64,000 nt of DNA from Craterostigma plantagineum (taxonomy: Eukaryota; Streptophyta; Magnoliopsida; Lamiales; Linderniaceae): the NCBI GenBank assembly GCA_027422505.1, contig JAPQWV010001111.1:59279-123278 (forward strand), read 5' to 3'. Positions 54,610 through 64,000 of the stretch are shown here, piece by piece. The position numbers and the translations under genes were made by a program. Under the pieces are notes generated by a model. It was not told where the DNA came from and made no database searches. It was given only the letters and a program-made list of their open reading frames with translations. How positions within the stretch are numbered: the first letter of the stretch is position 1; each line of letters starts with the position of its first letter.

Positions 54610-57600
54610 TGTTATATAATATTTATTTAATGAAAGTTTATTATTATCTATATAGTATATGAATAGAGATGGGATTATCAATACGTAACAAATACTTCTA
54701 TTAAGTTCTATATCAATCGTACATCAGGGAACCTATTTATAGAAGAAGCAAATGCAATAAATGTATTAAATGATATCCAATAACTTCTAACCACTACCAA
54801 TATTCATAATACTCCCCCTTGGATGTCATTTAATGATAGGTCCTTCAGAATTTGATGGTATAGCTGCCTCATTAAAAACCTTACTGGGAAAACCCACAGG
54901 AAAAACCACAGTGAAAAAAAGAGTGCAACACGTATTTCTTCCCCTGATGATAGCATTACTTCAAATCTCGAAGTCTTCGAACTCCAATTGAATGTACCAA
55001 TTTTCTAAATATTATAGGAGGAAGCGCTTTCGTAAATAAATCTGCTAAATTCTCGCTAGAGCGCACTTGTTGTACATCAATATCACCATTTTCTCTAAGT
55101 CGTGCGTAAAGAAAAATTTGGTGAAATATGTTTTGTTCTATCTCCTTTGATATATCCGTCCTTTAATTGGGCGATGCATGCCGCATTATCTTCATATAAT
55201 GTTGTCGGAGATAGTTTCTCCGATAAAAACCGCAAGTTTGTTGTATATGTTGAGTCACCGATCGCAACCAAAACACATTCTCGGTAGCTTCATGAATAGC
55301 TAGAATTTCGGCATGATTAGATGATGTAGCCGTTAAACTTTGCTTAACTGATCGCCATGAAATGGCAGTTCCACCGTGTGTAAATAAATAAACGGTTTGC
55401 GATCGAGCATTATGTGGATCGGATAGATATCCTGCATCTGCATAACCAATTAAGTTATCTTTCATCTCATTAGAATAAAATAATCCCATATCAGTTGATC
55501 CCCGAAGGTATCGAAAATTCGTTTAACTCCATTCCAATGTCTATGAGTCGGCAAAGAACTGTATCTTGCCAATAAATTACAGCAAATGCTATATTGGTCG
55601 AGTATGACCCGTAAGATACATCAGTGCTCCAATAGCACTGAGATATGGTACTTCAGGACCAAGTACTTCTTCATTATATTCACATGGTCTAAATGGGTCT
55701 TTATTCACGTCTAAAGATCGGACAATCATTGGAGTATCTAACGGATGAGCTTCATCCATATAAAATCTTTTCAGTATTCTTTTCGTATAAGTTTCCTGAT
55801 GTACAAATATTCCATTCTTTAAATATTCTATTTGCAGTCCGAGACAAAATTTAGTTTTACCGAGATCCTTCATTTCGAATTCTCTTTTCAAACAAACAAT
55901 GGCTTTGATAACTCTTCAGGAGTTCCGATTATATTTATATCATCAACATATACTGCAATGATAACAAAATCATTTTAAATTTCTCGTAAATATGCAGGGG
56001 GCAAATTTGATCATTTTTATACCCCTCTTTCAATAAGTATTCAGTTAGTCGATTATACCACATACGTCCGGATTGCTTTAATCCATAAAGCGATTTATTT
56101 AGTTTAATTGAGTACTCATCTCGCGGCCCTGAATTTTCAGGTAGTCGAAAACCCTCTGGAAGCTTCATATAAATATCACTGTCAAGCGAGCCATATAAAT
56201 AAGCAGTGACAACATCCATTAGATGCATATCGAGTCCTTCACGTACTGCCAGACTAATTATGTAACGAAAAGTTGTTGCGTCCACCACGGGAGAATACGT
56301 CTCCTCATAATCAATACCAGGTCTCTGCGAGAAACCTTGAGCAACAAGCCGTGCTTTATATCTCATAATTTCACCGTTTTCATTTTTCTTTCTGATGAAA
56401 ACCCATTTATATCCAACCGGCTTTACATTTTCTGGTATTCGGACTACAGGTCCGAAAACTTTTCGCTTCTCAAGTGATTTTAATTCCGCCTCGATTGCAT
56501 CTTTCCATTTTGGCCAATCATTTCTTTGTCTGCATTCGTTCACAGTCTTGGTTCATGATCCTCATTCTCATTAATCTCATTCATTTCATGTAGCGCTACG
56601 TTAAATGAGAACTTATCGTCAACGTTGACTTCATCTCGGTTCCATCTAATTCCATTTTGGGCGTAATTGATTGAGATCTCTTCATTATCATTATTTTCAA
56701 TTTGTTCAGGTACCTGACTTTCATTCTTATCATCATTTATGCCCATCGACTCTTCTCTAGTCGATAAATCCTCTATTGGACCATTCTATTATTTGCTCTT
56801 TTCTTTTCGAGGATTTTTATTTTTGGAACCCGAGGGCCTACCACGCTTCAGCTGTGGTTTAGGCTCAATACTATTCTTTATTTGTTCTTCAGGAATATCA
56901 ATTCTAACAGGAGCATTAACAGCTGGAATATGTGACTTTGTCACTCTTTTTGGGTCAGCAAAACTGTCTGGCAATTGGTTCGCTAAGCTTTGTAGATGAA
57001 TTATTTTCTGAACTTCCAGTTCACATTCTTTAGTTCGAGGATCGTAATGATTTAGTGATAATTCATTCCAACTAATATTTGTTTCCAGCTGTCTCTTTTC
57101 TCCCCCTAATGTCGGAAATTTGTTTCATCGAAGTGACAGTCGGCAAATCTGGCCGTAAATCGATCTCCAGTCAAGGGTTCTAAATATTTTATAATTGATG
57201 GAGATTCAAATCCGACTATATTCCAAACCTCCTTTGAGGTCCCATCTTTGTGCGTTGTGGTGGCACAATTGGAACATATACCGCACATCCAAAAATTCTT
57301 AGATGGGAAATATCTGGTTCCTGACCATAAACCATTTGCAACGGGGAGATATCGTGATAACTTGTTGGCCTGATGCGAATTAGTGCCGCTGCATGTAATA
57401 TAGCATGTCCCCAACAAGATGATGGAAGTTTCGACTTCATTAATAATGGTCTTGCAATAATTGCAGGCGTTTAATCAACGATCCGCAAGACCGTTTTGCG
57501 TATGAACATGTGGCACAGGGTGCTCGATATCAATACCAATAGACATACAATAATCATTAAATGCCTTGGAAGTAAATTCACCAGCATTATCAAGACGTAT

Positions 57601-60600
57601 TTTCTTTATCGGATAATCTGGAAAGTGTGCTCTTATCTAATCAACTGAGCAAGTAATCTTGCAAATGCCACATTTCTCGTAGATAATAAAAATACATGGA
57701 CCATTTACTTGATGCATCAATTAATACCATGAAATATTTAAATGGTCCACATGATGGATGTATCGGCCCACAAATATCGCCATGTATACGCTCTAAAAAT
57801 GCAATAGATTCAGTCTTTACTTTCATTTGTGATGGTCGAATAATTAACTTCCCTTTAGAGCAAGCAACACATGCTAATTCATTCGATTGAAGAATCTTCT
57901 GGTTCCTCAATAAATGTCCGCGTGAATTTTCAATTATTTTTCGCATCATAATTGTACGGGATGGCCCAACCGGTCATGCCAAATATTAAATGTACTATCA
58001 TTGGTAAACTTTTGGATAGCATATGATTCAATTGTTCTAAGATATGTGTAGTATAGCCCAGAATCAAAAGCCGGTAATATTTCTAGAATTATCCTTTTAT
58101 TCAGAATTACTTTTGTAATGTGCAAATATTCAGTATCTCCTTTTGTGCAGTCTCAACATGATATCCGTTATTTCGAATCGCTTTAAAACTTAATAAATTC
58201 CTTTGAGACTTAGGGGAATATAAGGCATTTCAATAATCAGCCTTGTTCCTTTGGGCAACAATATATTAGCTCTTCCGGAGCCTTCAATTATATTGTGCTC
58301 CCCGATATAGTTATGACATGGCTTCTTTCATATCGATATGCTCAAAATATTTCTTATTTTTCAGAATTGTATTAGTGGTTGCACAGTCTGCAAGACATAA
58401 TTCTCCATTGCACGTGCTCATGTCCATCATATAAAATCCTTTATAAACAAACATATAATTATTAATACATATTATTGAAAACAAACAGTACATAGCAAAC
58501 ATAGGAATCACATTCACGCGATAATAATTAAAGCAAACATAACATTCAAATAATACACACCAAAGCACACAATAATTATGCATATAATTTATAAAACTAT
58601 AGCAGGTCAAACTTCTTCATTTGAGAGGTTCAGGAAATCGTCGACATCGAAATTAACACCTTCATCATTAACACCAGAAGCTGAAGCAATTTCTCCCTGA
58701 ACGAAGTTCGTTTCAATTTTCTTCCTTTTCCCTTTGATTCTGATACAGCTCAACAAGGTGTTTAGGCGTACGGCAACTGCGGGACCAATGGCCCAAACCA
58801 CCGCATCGATAACATTGTTCGTCGTTCACTTTTGTTCAGTTTGCCTCTTCTCATTTTTACTATCTTTCTTCTCTGGAGATTGTGATGACCATCACGATAA
58901 TTATGATAACCACCACGGAAATATTGATAACCATGATAACTTCGGCCACGACCACGACCTTGACCACGGCCACGTCCACGGCCGCGATATCCACCACGAC
59001 ACGTCCACGATCATTACCTCGACTATTATCATTATTAGCATTGACTGCATTCGCTTCAGGGATTGCAGCAGCACCAGTCGGTCGGGACTCATGATTTTTC
59101 ATCAGCAACTCATTGTTTTGCTCAGCCAACAGTAAACAAGAAATGAGATCTGAGTACTTTTCAAATTTTCTCTCTCGAATTGCTGTTGTAGAATAACATT
59201 TGACGGATGAAACGTGGTGAACGTTTTCTCCAACATAATTGCATCAGTAATAGTTTCTCCACATAATTTCAGTGTAGAAGTATTCGATAAACAGCAGAAT
59301 TGTATTCGCTTACCGATTTAAAATCTTGCAAACGTAAATTCACCCATCATACCTTGCATTTGGGAGAATTACAGTTTTAAGGTGGTTATATCGATCTTCC
59401 AAATTTTTCCACAAGTCTTTCGGGTCTTTCACCGTTAAGTATTCAATTTTCAGACTTTCATGAATGTGGTGGCGAAGAAAAATCATTGCCTTCGCCTTGT
59501 CCTGCTCGGATGTCGTATTGGTCGTTTGATGGTATCACCCAGACCTTTCGCTTTCAAATGAATCTCGGCATCTAGTGCCCAAGATAAATAATTTCGGCCA
59601 GTGATATCAAGTGCAACAAACTCAAGGCTCGCCAAATTCGTCATATTACTATAAATACAAAAGCAAAATTTTAACAATGATAATATAACAAAATATTACA
59701 CGCATATCTAATCTTCTTTAGTATCGTTGTCAGTATCTTCTTCAGTATCTTCCTTTGAAAAAATTCTTATGAAAAACATTGCCAACGTCAAAAAGAAGTG
59801 CCCACGTAATAATAATACTCATAAGCAAATGTTCGATGATCAGATCGGACAACATCCTTCAAAATACAATATATTAGTAATATTAATAAAACATTACAAT
59901 CAATAATAATATTTGGAAAATTTCGTAAAATATTATCCACATAGTGATAACGATCACCGTAAATAAAACGACATTATTCTATAAAATTAAAGTCATATAA
60001 ATTAATATATAAATTTAACGAAATAAAAAAATAAAAAAAAATATGTTAATATATTTTCGTTAGTCATTAAAAATATCTTCACTTGCCACCACGGGGATTC
60101 GAAATCTGGACCTCTCACCACTTTTAGTGATGATATTCCGCGAAACCACTCGCGCTATGACACTTTGTTATACGGTTAATATATCTATATATATATATAT
60201 ATGTAATATATATATATAAACACAACACACACATTTATGTAAATATATTTATATATATAACTTATGTATGTAGTTATATGTATATGAACCCAAACACGTG
60301 TGCATATATATAATTATATATATATATATGTAACATATATATAACAAACAATTTATATGTATATAAATAAATAATTTATACCTCCGGATTGTGTTCTTGG
60401 TAGTCTTCAGATAGGTAGAGTCTCGTGCTGATAACGTGTTATATAATATTTATTTAATGAAAGTTTATTATTATCTATATAGTATATGAATAGAGATGGG
60501 ATTATCAATACGTAACAAATACTTCTTATTAAGTTCTATATCAATCGTTACATCAGAGGAACCTATTTATAGAAGAAGCAAATGCAATAAATGTATTAAA

Positions 60601-60641
60601 TGATATCCAATAACTTCTAACCACTACCAATATTCATAATA
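54610..60641 (-). mobile_element. Degenerate Ty1-copia element
   Basis: The LTRs are 54610-54811 and 60437-60641, about 98% alike and differing mainly by 1-nt indels. The element reads on minus: primer-site region (CGTTATCAGCACGAG) just inside the right LTR, polypurine AAGGGGGAG just inside the left LTR. Domains from right to left are GAG, integrase, RT and RNase H. An AT-rich leader with (TA)n runs fills 59700-60430. The target duplication is not clear; AAAT occurs on both sides but the ends are ambiguous. Confidence 0.85.
55163..59650 (-). pseudogene. Copia gag-pol remains
   Basis: Gag starts near 59650 (MTNLASLEFVALDITGRNYL). An RG-rich segment at 58900-59000 encodes GRGRGRGRG-type sequence. 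Integrase pieces are at 57949-57641 (CVACSKGKLIIRPSQ, RIHGDICGPIHPSCGPFKYF) and 57440-57106. RT is at 56543-55935 (YKWVFIRKKNENGEIMRYKA, MDVVTAYLYGSLDSDIYMKL, LYGLKQSGRMWYNRL), then 55891-55589 (KDLGKTKFCLGLQIEYL). RNase H is at 55489-55163 (LIGYADAGYLSDPHNARSQT). Many frameshifts and stops separate these pieces. Confidence 0.85.
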
Positions 60642-60674
60642 AAATGAGCTTCAATTTTCATTTAAAAAATCATA

Positions 60675-61341
60675 CATTAAAACCTCTATAAATTAATACT
60701 GATAAATTAATAACCTCTCTAAAATAATAAAATCTTCCGGTCCCGATCTGGGCCTTTGTTTAAAAATCATCAAATTCGATAAGATAATAAGATAATAACT
60801 TTTTTGAAAATTCCTTTGTAAAAATTAGGTCCCATTAAGACGCTAAATTAATAATTCATAACGTTACAAATAAATTTTGGTAATTTGCTAAATAAGAATC
60901 TATTTGTTACTAGATTTTCATAATTAATCTAATCGGATTTCATCCCCAACTTTTTTCAATTGCAGTCAATTTTCGATGTCGAGTTCTCTAGCTGCAACCA
61001 AAAATTGTGAAGCGTTGTTGTCGCTATTTTGTGTCGTTTAATATCCCAAACCTTCTCAAAGTTGGTTGAACGATGCTTCATTATATCCAGAGAGCATTTG
61101 ATATTGTACCTCGACTAATTTGAAACGATATTTTCATTAATTCACACTTGTAAAGTGTTTGAGTCCATGAATATAATTAATGAAACATATTTGAATTCAT
61201 TTACCGTCAATACATTTTAAATTTGTTGAATTTTAAAGAGTCTCTTTTAATTAATAAAATATTAATTTATCGATATATTAATTATCTCTGAATTAATGAA
61301 ATTCATGGTCCCAATATTATTAATTTATTGAGGTTTTACTG
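60675..61341. mobile_element. Emigrant/pogo-like non-autonomous element
   Basis: The right end, read as its complement, begins CAGTAAAACCTCAATAAATT. The left end is CATTAAAACCTCTATAAATT. These match the Arabidopsis Emigrant/Lemi1 (pogo) terminus as I know it, and TA flanks both sides (60673-60674 and 61342-61343). No transposase is readable in the 667 bp. Confidence 0.8.
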
Positions 61342-61343
61342 TA

Positions 61344-62500
61344 CTAACAACTAAAATTAGTCAATAATGACGACGATAATGATGTTACTTGTCACAACTC
61401 ATATTTATATCTCAATAGAGAAGAGTGTTCGAGAATAGTGTATGCGTTGGCTTTTTCTTCACGCTGACTTTTGCAATACTACTATAGCAATGAAACATTA
61501 GTCGAGCCTGCTCAATAAAAGCTCGACTCGATCTCGACAAAACTGAACTTAAGCTCATTTATGTTAAATATCAAGCTCGAGCTTGAGCCAGATATATGAG
61601 CTCGAAAGCTCGTGGAGCTCGCGAGTTTTTTTAATAAATACATTAATTTTTTATTTAAAAACTCGAGCTCGATACTTCCAGCCCTGAATAGTGAATACTA
61701 CCTACGTTTGATCAAAGGACTTGTATTACCTACCTTACTCTCATTAAAGTAAAATATCGTTATGTATATTTACTAAATTAACATAATTGGAATAGATTGC
61801 AACGTACCACACATTTTTTTTTTTGAATTGAGTTATATACTCAATGGGGTAGGATGAAGGACAAAAACATGAAAAGCATTCATCAACTAAGTCTATTTCC
61901 AAAATACTTTTTAGAAACACTACTATGTATTTGCCATATGATCAAAATAATTTGTATATACGTTTTTCTATGCTGAATCAAAGTATATAGTGAGCTATTT
62001 TAAATTTAAAATTAATCCATAAAGAACTTAGTTCTACTTTTCTAAATTTAAATGAAATAAATAATTTGCAGTTATTTTCGTTTGTAACTTATTAATATAC
62101 AAAATATTAGAAAATGTAGTTTAGCGAAAATAGATGAACCATATTGGCATTGTTAAATAAATCAAATGCTTTACGAGTTTGTGAAATTGCAATATACAAA
62201 AAATAATAATAATAAAGAAAACCGCAAAAATTTCGAGAAGCATTCACCGTAGGAATTAGAACGGAACCACGTGAACATGTCGCCCTCACGAATGGTTTAC
62301 ATACCACTCGAAATGACCAAACCACCCATAAAAAATCGACTTTTTCAAAGCACATTTCCATGGGCATTTACGTAATTACCATTCAAGCGCCAAAACCACC
62401 TCTGCGCAACACACGAATACAATCGCGCTCAGTTTCTTTTCATCGTAAAGAAAAAAAAACTTTTGAAGTCCAAGAAACGGTTTCAAACATTCGATCACCG
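61344..62500. other. Intergenic stretch and PHD-gene 5' flank
   Basis: 61500-61690 is a GAGCTCGAG-rich block related to 52495-52825, ending near CCAGCCCTGAA. The rest is AT-rich. The last 150 bp before 62501 is likely 5' UTR of the PHD-finger gene. Confidence 0.45.
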
Positions 62501-64000
62501 ATGGCTTCGATCGTGTATCAACAGCTCAGCAACAAGAGGAAGAACAGAGTCAAATCCGAGCATTTGTTGAATTTCACCAACTTGATGTTCCAAGAACACT
62601 GTGATGATAAATTTCCAGGCGCGTTCAGAGATAGCGTTCGCGTTTTTCTCCGAGAATTTGCAGAATTTCAGGAATATAAGATCTACGACATGAATGTGTG
62701 GTGTACTATGCTTGTCGGCGATCAAGAAGATGGTGTTTTCCCGCTCTATACTTTTGAAGAAATCATCGATCAAAGCTCTGGCCGCCCCTTCTGCAACCAC
62801 TGCGAATCATCAGGTAGTTTACTAAAATATGTCCAGATTTTAGTGTTTTTTTCTATTTTTGTATGAAATGTTTTTCGTTCTCGATCGTCTGATAGGGTGG
62901 GGACATCATTACGTTTGCAAGAGAAGGTATCACTTCGTGGTGCCTTCAAAGGAGAGCAGAGAAATGAGGCTGAATTGTGATTTTACGGAGATGAAGAGCC
63001 ATAGTCTGTATGGTTTAGTTCACTGCAACGGTTATGGCCATCTTATATGCGTTAATGGTTCTCAAATCGAGTTTAATTTATCCTCAGCAGATGATTGCAT
63101 GAGGTTTTGGAATCGTTTTTGTACACATCTTAATGTCAGGTCAAGAAAAATTCATATACTTTCATCTAAATTTTTTCCATATAGAAGCATTCTAGATGTG
63201 AGATTTATCATATGTTGCAGGTACATGTCGATATGCAATATCTCAAGGAAGGAAGCAATCGACCTAAGCTTGCTCTACGGTGCTATGTATGGGATAACAT
63301 GGTTTGAGAAATGGGGTACAAGTGCAGCGATGGAGAGGAATGTGAAAAGGCAATAGCCTTCTTGAGATCTCTGCCCCTCAATAGAATACTGAGTGATTCA
63401 AAGAACAGCTGCCACAGTACAATAATCAGAGAAACCATACAGAGGTACAGAGATCGGAGCGTGAATACCCTTTAATCACCATGGGAGATCTTCTGAAGTT
63501 TAGTTTTGATTTCGAGTCAGAGGGTTATAGATTCTCTAGTCATACATCTGTTTCGGGTATGGAAAATTGGAGAGCGAAACTGAAAGCCCAATGAAGCTCA
63601 AAAGATTTCTGAGGTACTTGACAATGGTGAATAGCAGGTGGTCTCGTTCAAGGTTCGAGGCTGTGCTATCTGTAATTGTGGACTTGTGAGAAGGCACAGA
63701 AACGAAGGAAGTGGACATGCTCGTGAATGTTGAGGCAAGAACTAAGAGATGAGGCGAGAAAGACGATTGGGGACACTGGCCTAATCGACTTCATGCTCAA
63801 GTGCATCAAATGCGTCGAAGTGGACAATCAAATCATCTGCCGTGAAACGAACCCTCATCCAATGTCTGAATATAGGATTCTTGACTGTCTGCGCAGTGAG
63901 GACGGCGATGCATTTGGACGACGAACTGCCAAATAGCGTCATAGATTTCTTTACGAGAATGTTCTGCTGCATTACAGGCAAACAGAGGTTTTGTTGAACA
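62501..64000 (+). CDS. MS1/MMD1-family PHD-finger protein, partial and frame-broken
   Basis: MS1 and MMD1 relatives are nuclear PHD-finger regulators acting in anthers and meiosis. The start is at 62501 (MASIVYQQLSNKRKNRVKSE). Exon 1 (62501-62813) has FPLYTFEEIIDQSSGRPFCN. Exon 2 (62896 to about 63143) has YVCKRRYHFVVPSKESREMR and LYGLVHCNGYGHLICVNG, the family core. Exon 3 from 63221 has ISRKEAIDLSLLYGAMYGIT. Frame is lost at about 63316 (WG then YKCSDGEECEKAIAFLRSLP in the next frame; one G short), at about 63455 (then YPLITMGDLLKFSFDFESEG) and again near 63685. ELRDEARKTIGDTGLIDFML near 63735 is the conserved winged-helix-like segment. The window ends before the PHD finger. Whether it is pseudogenised or mis-sequenced is not resolved. 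Confidence 0.75.

Noticed and set aside
58734..59135. Plus-strand D/H-rich and T/I-rich open frames
   Set aside because: They are the complement of the RG-rich Gag segment of the minus-strand copia element.
60180..60360. Matrix-attachment or origin-like AT tract
   Set aside because: It is simple (TA)n sequence in the leader of a degenerate copia element; nothing specific supports a function.

Overview
This is plant nuclear DNA, almost certainly from a eudicot. It has intron-rich genes with GT-AG introns, Ty1-copia and Ty3-type LTR retrotransposons with tRNA-Met primer sites (TGGTATCAGAGC), a Helitron, many MITEs, a 5S-bearing Cassandra-like TRIM, and a snoRNA gene under a telobox/Site II promoter. 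The species cannot be named from the sequence.

Layout: 1-2.4 kb holds GGTAC-rich repeats and a Harbinger-type MITE with a foldback inside it. 2.5-3.9 kb is a dead copia remnant (minus). 4.0-10.2 kb is a lysyl-tRNA synthetase gene (minus); its first intron holds a young LTR element that itself holds a Cassandra-like TRIM. 10.8-11.6 kb is a TIR element. 12.0-20.0 kb is a copia element with 1.4-1.5 kb LTRs and a hAT MITE 6 bp inside its 3' LTR. 20.46-27.84 kb is a Helitron carrying a captured NPF/PTR transporter fragment and a very young copia element. 28.1-33.6 kb is VAC14 (minus, intact). 35.3-42.2 kb is NUP155 (minus, five frame breaks). 42.7-44.7 kb is a RIE1-like RING-H2 E3 ligase (minus, intact). 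45-49.7 kb is MITE-rich. 49.7-50.6 kb is a box C/D snoRNA cluster. 52.9-54.4 kb is a broken HSFA8-like heat-stress factor (minus). 54.6-60.6 kb is a degenerate copia element (minus). 60.7-61.3 kb is an Emigrant/pogo-like element. 62.5 kb to the right edge is an MS1/MMD1-family PHD-finger gene (plus, frame breaks, truncated by the window).

The host genes are unrelated housekeeping or developmental genes: translation, PI(3,5)P2 regulation at the vacuole, nuclear pore, ubiquitin ligation and anther/meiosis-type chromatin factor. They do not form a pathway. From memory, VAC14, RIE1 and an MS1-like PHD gene also lie close together on Arabidopsis chromosome 2, so part of the order may be ancestral.

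The main interest is the nesting of dated insertions, with target-site duplications readable at base level, and the snoRNA cluster, in which three copies share one D-box guide but carry different D'-box guides. Many conserved exons (KARS, NUP155, PHD gene, young copia) carry 1-2 nt frameshifts, several of them loss of one G in a G run, while VAC14 and the RING gene are clean. Pseudogenisation and assembly indels both remain possible.
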